Virus record (IMG/VR): IMGVR_UViG_3300022920_000504
Coordinates: 1-57,558 of that record
Strand: one strand, 5' to 3'
Origin: a virus
DNA: 57,558 nt
A program made the position numbers and the translations under genes. The notes beneath the pieces were generated by a model. It was not told where the DNA came from, did not search any database, and saw only the letters and a list, made by a program, of their open reading frames with translations. Every line of letters begins with the position of its first letter. Position 1 is the stretch's first letter. Shown in pieces: positions 1 to 9,180 of this stretch.

Positions 1-2
1 AC

Positions 3-566
3 GAAGCAGAAGACTGCAATCAAGGTGGTGACATCGGCGAAGACGATGAAGAAATCAATCTTGAAGAAATTCTTAAAGAACTCGAAGATGAATCATCTTT
101 GGAAGACGAAGAAGCAGACTCCGAACTCGAGGAAATAAAGGCAACAAACAATAAGCTTCAAACGGAAAACGAAGAATACCGCAAGGTCTACAAATATTTG
201 CGTGGTAAATTGAATGAAGTTAATCTTTTAAATGCTAAATTGCTTTACACAAATAAATTGTTTAAGGCACACGTATTAAACGAAGATCAAAAACTAAAAG
301 TAGTAGAAAGTTTTGACCTCACGAAGAATGTTCGTGAAGCAAAACTCGTTTACGCAACATTGGGTGAATCCTTTCGCACAACTGGTACAAAAACACAACC
401 AAAGGTAAAAGAAGAGGCAACTCCGAAAGCACCGAAGGTAGTTAAAAAATCATTGTCAGAAGGAATGGCATCTAAAGCAATCAAATCAACAAAACCATCA
501 AAGCAGATTTTGACGGAAGGCGATCAACTCGCAAATCGTTTCAAGAAACTTGCAGGAATTGTTTAA
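3..566 (+). CDS. 22: Prohead core scaffold protein, gp22-like (5' end cut by window)
   Basis: The frame is open from base 3 and continues to the stop at 564-566, so the gene begins upstream of the window; a TTG at 99 is only an internal codon. The visible 187 residues begin with a very acidic stretch rich in Glu/Asp, then a helical coiled-coil-like middle with the pattern LNEVNLLNAKLLYTNKLFK and a Lys/Ala/Pro-rich C-terminus. That middle segment is characteristic of T4-like prohead core (scaffold) proteins, which fill the immature capsid and are degraded by the phage protease during maturation. The position directly before the major capsid gene matches the T4 order 22-23. Family assignment comes from pattern recognition and synteny; the missing N-terminus could hold a fused protease domain, which cannot be judged here. 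Confidence 0.8.
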   Translation, partial: EAEDCNQGGDIGEDDEEINLEEILKELEDESSLEDEEADSELEEIKATNNKLQTENEEYRKVYKYLRGKLNEVNLLNAKLLYTNKLFKAHVLNEDQKLKVVESFDLTKNVREAKLVYATLGESFRTTGTKTQPKVKEEATPKAPKVVKKSLSEGMASKAIKSTKPSKQILTEGDQLANRFKKLAGIV

Positions 567-599
567 ACAATCACAAAATTAAAATAGGAAAAATATACA

Positions 600-2024
600 A
601 TGAGCGAAATTAGTAAATTGTTAAGTGAAAGTCAGAATCCTCAGGCTAGACTCATGAAGGAAACTCGTGGTCTTGTCTCTAAGTGGGAAAAAACTGGACT
701 TTTAGAAGGTATCAAAACTGATACCGAAAAGAGTGGTATGTCCATTCTTTTAGAAAATCAAGCAAAGCAGTTGATAGATGAATCAACACGCACCGGTACA
801 GGTGGAGGTAACGAAGAATGGAGTGGAGTAGCACTTCCTTTGGTACGTCGTGTGTTCGCAGAAATCGCATCAAAGGAATTTGTTTCGGTTCAACCAATGA
901 ATCTTCCATCCGGATTGATCTTTTACTTAGACTTTAAGTATGGAACAGGTCAATCACTTCAAGGTGGTGGAAGTCTTTTCGGTGGATCATCAGACGCAAA
1001 ACTCGGTTCAACCGACAAAGCAGAAGGTGGTCTTTACGGAGCAGGACGTCATGGTTACTCAATCAATGACAAGCAAGTTACCGTTGAAGTTGGAGCCTCA
1101 ATTCCAGCTGATGCAGACTTAGAAGGTGTTCGTGCGTTCAAAGTTGTTGCAGCTGACGGAAGTGAATCTCAACTTGACGGTGAAAACAAAGCAATCGCAG
1201 CCGGAACATTACATTATCATGCACAAACAACTGCGGACAACCGTGGTGACTTTGAAGATAAACTTGGTGATTCCGAAGACGCAGCTGACACAGGAATTCA
1301 AAAAGATGTCGGTATTCCAGAAGTTAACTTGGAACTCAAAAGTGAACCAATCGTTGCAAAGACACGTAAGTTGAAAGCAGTTTGGACACCCGAGTTGGCA
1401 CAAGACCTTAACGCATATCATAGTATTGACGCAGAAGCAGAATTGACTTCTCTTCTTTCCGAGTATGTTTCAATGGAAATTGATTTGGAAATTCTCGATA
1501 TGCTTATCGTAAACGCACATACAGACGGAGGTGACTTCGCTGCGAATGCAACTCTTACAGGTGGTGAGACTCAAGGAACATTGTTCCAGAAGCTCGGCAC
1601 AAAGATTCAAAAGGTGAGTAACACAATTCATCAATTGACTCTTCGTGGTGGTGCAAACTTCTTGGTTTGTTCTCCACAAGTTGCTACCGTTCTTGAAAGT
1701 ATCCCAGGATACGCAGCTGACACAGACGGAAATCAGTCTCAGTTCGCAATGGGTGTTACCAAGGTTGGTGCATTAAACAATCGTTTCCAAGTCTACAAGA
1801 ACCCATACATGACAAGTGGTGACGTTCTTATCGGATTCCGTGGAACAAACTTCCTCGAAACTGGTGCAGTTTATGCTCCGTACATTCCGTTGATCCAAAC
1901 TCCTTTGGTATACGATCCAGTTAACTTCACACCACGTCGTGGAGTAATGACTCGTTATGCTAAGAAGATGGTTCGTCCTGAATTCTACGGAAAAATCTCT
2001 GTTTCCGGTACAGCAGATCTTTAA
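600..2024 (+). CDS. 23: Major capsid protein, gp23-like
   Basis: A 474-residue protein of the T4 gp23 family (T4 gp23 is about 520 residues), the hexamer-forming HK97-fold shell protein. Recognisable parts are the helix-rich middle with SEYVSMEIDLEILDMLI and the conserved block RGGANFLVCSPQVATVLES around residues 350-370, followed by the Pro/Tyr-rich C-terminus. The N-terminus looks like a removable propeptide: the sequence LIDES around residues 58-62 fits the (L/I)-x-E cleavage rule of the T4 prohead protease, with the cut after Glu61, close to the T4 site at Glu65. The start has only a weak ribosome site (AGGAAA) but is fixed by the previous stop 34 bases upstream. A strong terminator follows directly, so the gene ends a transcription unit. 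Confidence 0.95.
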   Translation: MSEISKLLSESQNPQARLMKETRGLVSKWEKTGLLEGIKTDTEKSGMSILLENQAKQLIDESTRTGTGGGNEEWSGVALPLVRRVFAEIASKEFVSVQPMNLPSGLIFYLDFKYGTGQSLQGGGSLFGGSSDAKLGSTDKAEGGLYGAGRHGYSINDKQVTVEVGASIPADADLEGVRAFKVVAADGSESQLDGENKAIAAGTLHYHAQTTADNRGDFEDKLGDSEDAADTGIQKDVGIPEVNLELKSEPIVAKTRKLKAVWTPELAQDLNAYHSIDAEAELTSLLSEYVSMEIDLEILDMLIVNAHTDGGDFAANATLTGGETQGTLFQKLGTKIQKVSNTIHQLTLRGGANFLVCSPQVATVLESIPGYAADTDGNQSQFAMGVTKVGALNNRFQVYKNPYMTSGDVLIGFRGTNFLETGAVYAPYIPLIQTPLVYDPVNFTPRRGVMTRYAKKMVRPEFYGKISVSGTADL

Positions 2025-2050
2025 TTCTGCAAAGGATAACACAAAATTTA

Positions 2051-2080
2051 AGAGGGGTTCGTTTGAACCCCTCTTTTATT
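2051..2080 (+). terminator. Intrinsic terminator after the major capsid gene
   Basis: A perfect 10-base stem (AGAGGGGTTC / GAACCCCTCT, 2051-2060 and 2065-2074) with a GTTT loop is followed by a T-rich tail. It lies 27 bases after the capsid stop codon and separates the head genes from the neck/tail unit. Confidence 0.93.
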
Positions 2081-2104
2081 TTATAACGATTACTATAAGT
2101 GATG

Positions 2105-2114
2105 TATATTTATA
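2105..2114 (+). promoter_or_regulatory. Late-type promoter motif TATATTTATA before the neck gene
   Basis: An exact copy of the recurrent 10-mer lies just after the capsid terminator and ends three bases before the ATG of the next gene. If it works like a T4 late promoter, transcription would begin at or within the start codon, giving a leaderless mRNA. Confidence 0.55.
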
Positions 2115-2117
2115 GAC

Positions 2118-3467
2118 ATGAGCGAAGACAATAACGAAGAGAACACAGAACAAAGTGTAGAATTAGAACGAGTTAGGTGGGATGGAATGTTAAGTTCACC
2201 CATCGGAAAAACTCCGTTTGGTTTTTTTGATAATGATCAGTCGTTTGTTGCATTTGCTCCAAGAGCAGCTGATTGGGCAGCTAAAAGACTAGGTCATCCA
2301 ATTGTTGATGTAGAAATGATTGATGTACAATTTTATGCTTGTTTTGAAGAAGCAATTACTGAATATAGTTCGCAAGTAAATCAGTTTTCAATAAAGCAAA
2401 ATTTATATAGTTTAAAGGGAACTACAACGAGTGTTAATCTAACAACCTCGGTTATGCAAACGCAACCTTTACCATTTTATTTAAAACTATCTGAAGCATA
2501 TGGAGCAGAAGTGGGTACTGGAGGTAATGTTGATTGGAGAAAACAAAGTCTTAAAGTAAAATCAGGTGTTCAAACCTATGATCTACAAGGTTTGTTTAAT
2601 CAATATTATATTTGTCCAAAAACTGGTGAAAAGAAATTGGAAAGAATTGAAGTAAAACGAATTTGGCATCACCCACCTCCTGCTATGAATAAAATATACG
2701 ATCCGATGTCAAACTCGGGTATGTCTGCTTCTAATATGTTAAGTGAGTTTGGTTGGAGTGGAATGTCTCCTCTAGGTTCACAATTTTTACTAAGACCCGT
2801 GAATGAAGATTTAATGAGATTACAGGCAATTGAATTTAATGAGCAAGTTAGACGTAGTGCATATGGATTTGAGGTAATCAATAATAAATTGACTATACTT
2901 CCAGTTCCTATGAAGGACTTTACACTTTGGTTTGATTATGTATATAAACGAGAAAGAGACTTAGCAGCTGTTCAAGGATATGTTGACGCAGATGAATTTA
3001 ATACAATTCCAAAAACGCAAACTCAAGTAGAAGAATCAACTACTCAGCAAGTAGTTTCAACTGAGACCACATCTGGATTAGATACTGAAAAACCCAACGA
3101 TCACAATATACCGACTACATCAAATGTAACTGATGTAAGTAATGCTCCATATGAGTTTCACAACTTTGGTTCAATAAATGACGTAGGAAAACGATGGATA
3201 ATGAAATATTATTTATCTTTGTGTAAAGAACTACTTGGAGCAATTCGTGCAAAATATCAAAGTATTCCAATTCCTGGTGGTGAAACCTCATTAGATGGTT
3301 CTGAATTAAGAGCCGAAGCACAAAATGAAAAAGAGCAGTTGATAACCGAACTACGAGAAGATTTAGAAGTTACGAGTCGCAGTACAACAAGTGAGCAATT
3401 AAATCAAGTTGCTGATAATTTACAAGAAAATTTAAGAAAAGTACCAAACTTTTTATACATAGGATAA
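2118..3467 (+). CDS. 13: Neck (head-completion) protein, gp13-like
   Basis: A 449-residue protein. Two parts fit the T4 gp13 neck family: residues about 55-90 with LGHPIVDVEMIDVQFYACFEE, a helical head-tail adaptor pattern, and residues about 370-430 with KYYLSLCKELLGAIRAKY and IPIPGGETSLDGSEL, ending in a coiled coil. Neck proteins seal the portal after DNA packaging and receive the tail. A Thr/Ser/Gln-rich low-complexity insert (about residues 300-345) separates the two parts and accounts for the extra length over T4 gp13 (about 309). The gene overlaps the next one (TAATG), which encodes a gp14-like partner, so the pair is probably translationally coupled. The function call rests on pattern and gene order. 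Confidence 0.75.
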   Translation: MSEDNNEENTEQSVELERVRWDGMLSSPIGKTPFGFFDNDQSFVAFAPRAADWAAKRLGHPIVDVEMIDVQFYACFEEAITEYSSQVNQFSIKQNLYSLKGTTTSVNLTTSVMQTQPLPFYLKLSEAYGAEVGTGGNVDWRKQSLKVKSGVQTYDLQGLFNQYYICPKTGEKKLERIEVKRIWHHPPPAMNKIYDPMSNSGMSASNMLSEFGWSGMSPLGSQFLLRPVNEDLMRLQAIEFNEQVRRSAYGFEVINNKLTILPVPMKDFTLWFDYVYKRERDLAAVQGYVDADEFNTIPKTQTQVEESTTQQVVSTETTSGLDTEKPNDHNIPTTSNVTDVSNAPYEFHNFGSINDVGKRWIMKYYLSLCKELLGAIRAKYQSIPIPGGETSLDGSELRAEAQNEKEQLITELREDLEVTSRSTTSEQLNQVADNLQENLRKVPNFLYIG

Positions 3468-3934
3468 TGGAACGATCAAGAGGGAGATACTTTTCACGTA
3501 GAGACGTCCGTTTTATGAACAGTTTAAACGGAGAGTTGATGTTAAATATTATAGAGCAAATAATTGTTGTATATAAGATAAATCCAGAGCAAACTAAATC
3601 TACAGTTTACGGAGAATCTGTGAACAAAGTTTACTATACTGGTGTAGAAACAAGTTGTTTAGTAGAATCTGATCCACAATCAACAAGTTACGAAGGGTTT
3701 GGACCAGATGTCAAAAAAGGAACTATATTCAGATTTCATCAAAAACTATGCGAAGCAAAGGAGATATATCCGGAAATTGGAGATATTGTGATGTGGGAAA
3801 ATACATTTTTTGAGATTTCAAATATAGTAGAAAATCAATTTTTGGGTGGTCAACCAGAAAAGAATTATAGTTTATTGTGTAATGCACACATGACACGAAA
3901 AAGTAAATTGAATATAGTACCGAGAACTCAATAA
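3467..3934 (+). CDS. 14: Neck protein, gp14-like
   Basis: A 155-residue protein whose start overlaps the stop of the gp13-like gene. The second half contains GDIVMWENTFFEISNIVENQF and a basic C-terminus; this agrees with the T4 gp14 pattern in which a short beta-rich segment after an acidic Gly-Asp turn carries an x-FEI-x motif. gp14 and gp13 together form the neck ring between portal and tail. It is shorter than T4 gp14 (about 256 residues). Only one base separates it from the tail-completion gene, so the three genes 13-14-15 act as one unit. Assignment is by motif and synteny. Confidence 0.72.
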   Translation: MERSRGRYFSRRDVRFMNSLNGELMLNIIEQIIVVYKINPEQTKSTVYGESVNKVYYTGVETSCLVESDPQSTSYEGFGPDVKKGTIFRFHQKLCEAKEIYPEIGDIVMWENTFFEISNIVENQFLGGQPEKNYSLLCNAHMTRKSKLNIVPRTQ

Positions 3935-3935
3935 C

Positions 3936-5189
3936 ATGGATTACGCTAAAGTAAATAATCCCTTTATTACACTTAGGAATCACAAAACCGATAAAGAATT
4001 TACGGTTGACTTGAGCAAAGATGTGCCTAATGTTTCAAACGATCCAAATATGTCTAATCTTAAAAAATCAAATCACGCGTTGTATTCTGATAACCGTGCC
4101 GAGAAATTGAGATGGGGGGATGATGTAAAAACACTTGGTAACTACACAATTACTTTAGTTGATATCGATAATATAATTTATGAATATTTTACTAATGTTA
4201 TTAATCCAACTGTTACTGATACAAACAATTCAAAGATAAGTGTACCTGTTAGACACGCATCACCTGAGAGATGGAGTGCGATTCAAAGTGATGGTAGATA
4301 TAGAGATGATAAGGGTCAATTACAAAGACCAATTATAGTTTTCACTAGAACTGGTGTAACAAAAGATGATTCATTTGTTACATTTAATAAATATTTGTCG
4401 GTTCCTGTGGTCAAAAAATTTAGTAGTAAAAATTCATACGATAAAATAAGTTTATTAAATAACGCAGAACCTTTGCATGAAGTACATAACATAACTTTTC
4501 CTGATCATGTAGTGTTGACATACGACTTTACAATAAATACAGAGTATGTTGAACAAATGAATCAGTTAATTGAAACTATAAATTTTGCTGATAATGATTA
4601 CTGGGGTGATCCCACTAGATTCAAGTTCAGAGCAAATATAGATTCTTTTTCAAATTCAGTTGAAGTACCATCTGACGATGATAGGTCGGTTAGTTCAACT
4701 TTCACTTTAAGTATAAATGCATATTTACTTCCGTTAGTATTCAACAATCAAACAAATATAAAACGAGGACTTAGTACACGAAAAGTAATGTGGGGAACAG
4801 AGGCACAGAATGTACCCGTTGACGAGTTGGGAAAACCGATCAAACATAGTCAATCTGAGTTATCACTTGATTTTAAGAAAAAAGAAAACACAACAGAAAC
4901 GAGTGTTGTATTGAACAGAAAATCACCAAAAGTTTATTTAACAAAGGAACAGAGTGATACTTTCATTGTAAGAATTTGGAAAGATTTTATTGAGTATACC
5001 ATCAATATAGAAGGTAGAAACTTTAGAATTAATATAGATGAATCTAATAATACAATAATATGGGATGTTGGTTCGTCTGAAATAGAAATTATGTCCAACA
5101 ATCAATATAACATTGAAATCGATGTGGAACGCAGAGTACAGATAATTACTAAAAATGCATTGGAACTGTTGTTAATAAAATTTATTTAA
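3936..5189 (+). CDS. 15: Tail completion / sheath stabiliser protein, gp15-like
   Basis: A 417-residue protein. The core (about residues 60-290) contains VPVRHASPERW, a beta-strand region with VLTYDFTINTEYVEQMNQ and a Ser-rich strand with STFTLSINAYLLP. This order, a VPV-x-(Y/H)-A-S entry, a central helix for pairing of subunits and a final beta strand, matches T4 gp15, the hexameric tail terminator that caps tube and sheath at the head-proximal end. A C-terminal extension of about 120 residues (after LVFNNQTN) is not present in T4 gp15 (272 residues) and looks beta-rich. The location after gp13/gp14-like genes and before the sheath gene supports the call. Confidence 0.75.
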   Translation: MDYAKVNNPFITLRNHKTDKEFTVDLSKDVPNVSNDPNMSNLKKSNHALYSDNRAEKLRWGDDVKTLGNYTITLVDIDNIIYEYFTNVINPTVTDTNNSKISVPVRHASPERWSAIQSDGRYRDDKGQLQRPIIVFTRTGVTKDDSFVTFNKYLSVPVVKKFSSKNSYDKISLLNNAEPLHEVHNITFPDHVVLTYDFTINTEYVEQMNQLIETINFADNDYWGDPTRFKFRANIDSFSNSVEVPSDDDRSVSSTFTLSINAYLLPLVFNNQTNIKRGLSTRKVMWGTEAQNVPVDELGKPIKHSQSELSLDFKKKENTTETSVVLNRKSPKVYLTKEQSDTFIVRIWKDFIEYTINIEGRNFRINIDESNNTIIWDVGSSEIEIMSNNQYNIEIDVERRVQIITKNALELLLIKFI

Positions 5190-5232
5190 TATTATCATTG
5201 AATAATTGGAATTTATTTGTTACCATAAGTTT

Positions 5233-5508
5233 ATGGAAAATAATCAATGTAAAATTACCGAAGATGAAAAAAACGAATTGATAGAATTAAATACAGAATA
5301 TCAAAATATTCTTTTGTCAATGGGTGAACTGTCAGTAAATGAAATTACTTTAAAGGCAGAACTTAAATCAGTAAGACAGACCAAAAAAAAATATAAAGAG
5401 TCACTTATCCAATTTAAAAATAAAGAGACTATTTTTTCAGATAGACTAACAAAAAAGTATGGTGCAGGAGATTTAGATATTTCTTCTGGAATATATGTTA
5501 AAAGTTAG
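5233..5508 (+). CDS. Small coiled-coil protein of unknown function
   Basis: I choose the ATG at 5233 (92 residues) over a TTG at 5206, because the protein from 5233 starts directly with a charged helix. The sequence is nearly all alpha-helical with heptad-like spacing of Leu/Ile and many Lys/Glu, ending in KKYGAGDLDISSGIY. It sits between the tail-terminator and sheath genes. I do not recognise a specific function; a structural or assembly helper role is a guess from context. No clear ribosome site precedes the ATG. Confidence 0.65.
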   Translation: MENNQCKITEDEKNELIELNTEYQNILLSMGELSVNEITLKAELKSVRQTKKKYKESLIQFKNKETIFSDRLTKKYGAGDLDISSGIYVKS

Positions 5509-5545
5509 TATTTTAGATAAATATTAAATTTTGGAATTTTTTAAC

Positions 5546-5555
5546 TATATTTATT
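5546..5555 (+). promoter_or_regulatory. Late-type promoter motif variant (TATATTTATT) before the sheath gene
   Basis: A one-base variant of the recurrent TATATTTATA element lies 53 bases upstream of the tail sheath ATG. Unlike many copies, this one leaves room for a normal leader, and a good ribosome site (AGGAGAAA, about 5594-5601) is present for the abundant sheath protein. Confidence 0.45.
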
Positions 5556-5608
5556 TTAAAAGTTTCATTTTTTAACCATTAACAACTCAATATAGGAGAA
5601 ACCCAAAG

Positions 5609-8281
5609 ATGGCAGAACGTATAGTAAGTCCGGCAGTATTCACCAATGAAATAGATTCAACTTTCTTGGTTGAAGGAATTTCGGCAATAGGTGGTGCAAT
5701 TGTAGGTCCTTTCACAAAAGGTCCAGCATACTCACCAACCATTGTAACAAGTATTAACGAATTAGAAGCACTGTTTGGTGTTCCACAGGGTATTTATTAC
5801 CAACCATTCACCGCACGTGAATATCTTCTACAACAAGGAGTTGTCACAATCGTGAGAACTGGTGCTCTTGAAGGGTGGTATAACTTACAAGCACTCGCAA
5901 TTAAAGCAGAGTTTGTTACCGCAAGTCTTGATCAATCAGATATTGCAGAAGGTGACATTCCAAAAGAAGCAGTAATTGGTGTATTAGCAAATACTTTAAA
6001 AGAAAAAAATGACGATAAATCGTTGATTTTAAAACCAAACTTGGCATCTCCAAGACAAACAAGTATCGGATTCTACGGATCATACCTAGCAGATGATGAT
6101 GACAATCAAGTTACTGAACTAGTAATGAGCAGTGAGAACACAACGGGTAAGTTAGTGTTGCGACAAGTTTTCAATGAACAAGATAGTGCTACATCTAACA
6201 ATGTACTTGAACCAACTGAACTTGGTTCATTTACATTTAGTATCGATCCAGCATCTCCTAATAGTTTACAAAATATTTTTGGTAGAGCACCACAACGAAA
6301 TGTTAAACCTGCGTACTTTGATTCATATTTTGAAAGTACACAAGCAGAACTTTTCAATCTTATGAAACCTGTTGCTGACGGTGGTGTGGCTGCAGAATAC
6401 AAATTCACAATTGAAATGAGTGATGATTTCTTAAACTTTTCTGCTCAGTTAGAAGATGCGGATGGTGACGGATATCTTAATTATCAGGACACCGATTATC
6501 AGTATCCTGCATACGATGGTGCTGGAAAAGGTGAACACGCTTGTCGTCCTGCGACCACTCCATATGTAATGTCACAAGAAATCAGTGGTGCAAGATATGA
6601 ACTGTTTAGATTTCATACTCGCAGTTATGGTCAATCTGCTAATCGTGAAGTAAAAGTTGGTATTTACAATGTTAAAACTCCTGGAACTCTTGATGGAACT
6701 GATTATGGTTCATTTAGTGTTATTGTTCGTGGTTTTAATGATAACGATAAAACTCAAGATGTTATAGAAGATTTCCGAGACGTAACTCTTGATCCATTGA
6801 GTGCTAGATATCTTCCACGTGTTGTTGGTGATCGTTTTACCTACATCAATGAAATGGGAAAAATTATTGAACGTGGTGATTATGCAAATGGAAGTGATTG
6901 GATTCGTGTTGAGATGCCACCACAAAGTATTGCTCCCACACAATGTATGCCATACGGGCACGCTGCATATCAATGTCCGATTGGAGTTTTAGATTTACCA
7001 GAACCAAAATATTCATATGCATCTCAATACTCACGTGTACCAAAAAGATACTTCTGTGGTGCAGTATTTAATGAAGATTCTCCCGATGGAGTTCTTGTAA
7101 TTCCTGCGTGGAGTAAAGATACAATTGAATTATTTTCTCCAATTCCTGAAAATTCTGGATTCGCTGGTGTTGGATTTTACATGGATCAACCTGGAAAAAT
7201 TGAAAAAGATATTGACGGTGTTATTGAAACTGAAACATTTGCTCCTATTCCAACTGTACCATCAAGTGCAAGTGAAGAAGCAAATGCACGTGGTCATCGT
7301 AGATTCTTAATGGGATTTCAAGGTGGTGAAGATGGAGATTCTCCTGTTTTACCAGTTCTTCTTGGTTCAGATATTCGTGCTGACAATGCACAAGGAATGG
7401 ATTGTAGTAAACGTTTTAGTGCCGGTACACAAGGTTACGAACGAGCATTCAAAGCACTTAGCAACCAAGACGAGTTCGATATTAACTTGCTCGTAACACC
7501 GGGACTTTCATTGGATTTACACAGAAGTGTTATCAACATGGGTGTTGATTTGTGTGAAACCCGTGAAGATTGTTTTTACATTCTTGATTGTGTTCAGGCA
7601 CAAGGTCAACCTGGATTGGTAGATGAAGCAGTATTACAAGCATCAACTATTGATAGTAATTACGCTGCTACATATTATCCTTGGGTTAAAATTATTGATC
7701 CCGCAACAAATGCACTACAACCGTTTCCACCAAGTGCTATTATGCCAGCAGTATATGCAGCCAATGATAAAACCGCTGCTGAGTGGTTCGCACCTGCCGG
7801 TTTAAATCGTGGTGGTTTAGAAGGAGCAGTTAGTGTTCTTGATCGTCTTACATTTGCAGAAAGAGATACTCTATACGAAGGTAAGGTTAATCCGATTGCT
7901 CAGTTTCCTGGTCAAGGAATCGTAGCATTTGGTCAAAAGACACTTCAAAGAAGATCATCTGCACTTGACAGAATTAATGTTAGACGTTTGCTGATCACAC
8001 TCAAGAAGTTTATCGCAAGTACATCACGTTATTTGTTATTTGAACAAAATACCGCTGCTACTCGCAACAAATTCTTGGCAATCGTTAATCCTTACTTAGA
8101 AGCAGTTCAACAACGTCAAGGTTTGTATGCGTTCAATGTTATCATGGACGAATCAAACAACACACCTGATCTAATTGACAGAAACATCCTTTACGGACAA
8201 GTTTTCTTGCAACCTGCTCGTGCGGTTGAATTCATTATACTTGATTTCAACCTCCAAGCAACTGGTGCAACATTTGGGTAA
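5609..8281 (+). CDS. 18: Contractile tail sheath protein, gp18-like
   Basis: An 890-residue sheath protein, longer than T4 gp18 (659 residues). The N-terminus (VSPAVFTNEIDSTFLVEGIS, AIGGAIVGPFTKGPAYSP) and the C-terminal domain with RRLLITLKKFIASTSRYLLFE, a run of helices and the final FNLQATGATFG are typical of phage sheath subunits, whose termini interlock neighbouring subunits in the sheath helix. The extra length lies in the middle, including an acidic calcium-loop-like stretch DADGDGYLNYQDTD near residues 283-296 and several cysteines, probably surface domains. A strong AGGAG ribosome site and a downstream terminator mark a highly expressed single-gene unit. Confidence 0.95.
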   Translation: MAERIVSPAVFTNEIDSTFLVEGISAIGGAIVGPFTKGPAYSPTIVTSINELEALFGVPQGIYYQPFTAREYLLQQGVVTIVRTGALEGWYNLQALAIKAEFVTASLDQSDIAEGDIPKEAVIGVLANTLKEKNDDKSLILKPNLASPRQTSIGFYGSYLADDDDNQVTELVMSSENTTGKLVLRQVFNEQDSATSNNVLEPTELGSFTFSIDPASPNSLQNIFGRAPQRNVKPAYFDSYFESTQAELFNLMKPVADGGVAAEYKFTIEMSDDFLNFSAQLEDADGDGYLNYQDTDYQYPAYDGAGKGEHACRPATTPYVMSQEISGARYELFRFHTRSYGQSANREVKVGIYNVKTPGTLDGTDYGSFSVIVRGFNDNDKTQDVIEDFRDVTLDPLSARYLPRVVGDRFTYINEMGKIIERGDYANGSDWIRVEMPPQSIAPTQCMPYGHAAYQCPIGVLDLPEPKYSYASQYSRVPKRYFCGAVFNEDSPDGVLVIPAWSKDTIELFSPIPENSGFAGVGFYMDQPGKIEKDIDGVIETETFAPIPTVPSSASEEANARGHRRFLMGFQGGEDGDSPVLPVLLGSDIRADNAQGMDCSKRFSAGTQGYERAFKALSNQDEFDINLLVTPGLSLDLHRSVINMGVDLCETREDCFYILDCVQAQGQPGLVDEAVLQASTIDSNYAATYYPWVKIIDPATNALQPFPPSAIMPAVYAANDKTAAEWFAPAGLNRGGLEGAVSVLDRLTFAERDTLYEGKVNPIAQFPGQGIVAFGQKTLQRRSSALDRINVRRLLITLKKFIASTSRYLLFEQNTAATRNKFLAIVNPYLEAVQQRQGLYAFNVIMDESNNTPDLIDRNILYGQVFLQPARAVEFIILDFNLQATGATFG

Positions 8282-8304
8282 GAACTAAATAATAACTTAA
8301 AATA

Positions 8305-8332
8305 AAAAAACCCTTCTTCGGAAGGGTTTTTT
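8305..8332 (+). terminator. Intrinsic terminator after the sheath gene
   Basis: The stem CCCTTC / GAAGGG with the very stable TTCG tetraloop is flanked by A and T runs that extend the stem and give a T tail (8311-8333). It lies about 25 bases after the sheath stop codon. Confidence 0.95.
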
Positions 8333-8340
8333 TGTGGATA

Positions 8341-8350
8341 TATATTTATA
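8341..8350 (+). promoter_or_regulatory. Late-type promoter motif TATATTTATA
   Basis: An exact copy placed immediately after the sheath terminator and four bases before the next ATG. The terminator-then-motif arrangement strongly suggests a transcription restart, with an mRNA that begins at about the start codon. Confidence 0.6.
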
Positions 8351-8354
8351 GTAG

Positions 8355-9062
8355 ATGAGTCACGAATTAACAGATATAGTTACTGAAATTCAATACGATG
8401 AATTTGTTTCATTTGTAAATAAGCATAATCTAACTAATGATAGTGCGTTGTTAACGGAAATTATAATACCTGGTAAATTAAAAAAAGTTTGGGGGTTTAT
8501 AAAAGATTTAAAAGCAAAACTTTCTGTAAAACTAAAAGACTTGATTAAGTTATTTATGGATAAAGTTGTTTTTAAGTTCTTTGCAAAGATTAAGTTCAGT
8601 ATGGATTATTTGTTTAAACTTGTTAAAAAAGGATTTAAGGCATACAAGGAAGTGATAAAGGCAATAGGTGAGTATGTGGCAAGCACTAAGGTTGGAAAGT
8701 GGACGGAAGAAAAACTCAAAGACTTAGACGCATTTCTTGCAAAGCATCCACGAACCAAAAAAATAGCAGGATTGGCAGTTGCGGGTATACTCGTTTATAT
8801 TTGGTTAAACATGACATTCACAGGAAATGCAGATTATGACTTTGATATGGGTGACATGATTATGGCACTTGGTGGGGGATTTACTTTATCAAAGTTATTT
8901 GCGGGACCAGAAGGAATGGCACTACTGACATTGTTTGCAACGGGAATGCTAGGTTTATCCTTCCCTTGGCCGGGACCACAACATATGCAGTTTATAGGAG
9001 CAGTATTATATGGTTCGGCAAAAATAGTTGGAAAAAAACTAACCAAGGATAAAAATAAATAA
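8355..9062 (+). CDS. Unknown protein with C-terminal membrane segments
   Basis: A 235-residue protein. The first 130 residues are Lys-rich amphipathic helix (KLKKVWGFIKDLKAKL and similar). Residues about 138-155 (IAGLAVAGILVYIWLNM) form a clear hydrophobic segment, with two weaker Gly-rich hydrophobic stretches at about 170-215 (MIMALGGGFTLSKLFAG, LTLFATGMLGLSF). A C-terminal Lys-rich tail follows. I do not recognise the family. Being expressed from its own late-type promoter between the sheath and tube genes, it may be a virion-associated or injected membrane-active protein, but that is inference from position only. Confidence 0.7.
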   Translation: MSHELTDIVTEIQYDEFVSFVNKHNLTNDSALLTEIIIPGKLKKVWGFIKDLKAKLSVKLKDLIKLFMDKVVFKFFAKIKFSMDYLFKLVKKGFKAYKEVIKAIGEYVASTKVGKWTEEKLKDLDAFLAKHPRTKKIAGLAVAGILVYIWLNMTFTGNADYDFDMGDMIMALGGGFTLSKLFAGPEGMALLTLFATGMLGLSFPWPGPQHMQFIGAVLYGSAKIVGKKLTKDKNK

Positions 9063-9132
9063 ATATATTTTTTATTTAACTAGATATTTATCAATGTGTT
9101 TTACAAAAAAACAACTTTTCAAAAATCAAACC

Positions 9133-9142
9133 GATATTTATT
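9133..9142 (+). promoter_or_regulatory. Late-type promoter motif variant (GATATTTATT) before the tail tube gene
   Basis: This variant sits 38 bases upstream of the tube ATG, which also has a GGAGAAA ribosome site. A second similar element, GATATTTATC, lies at 9083-9092. No gene is seen in the 118-base gap that holds both. Confidence 0.35.
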
Positions 9143-9180
9143 AAAATAAGTTACAACCTAAAAATTTGGAGAAATAAACA

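Noticed and set aside
9094-9144. Sixteen-codon ATG frame before the tail tube gene
   Set aside because: No conserved features and it overlaps the putative promoter; more likely untranslated leader.
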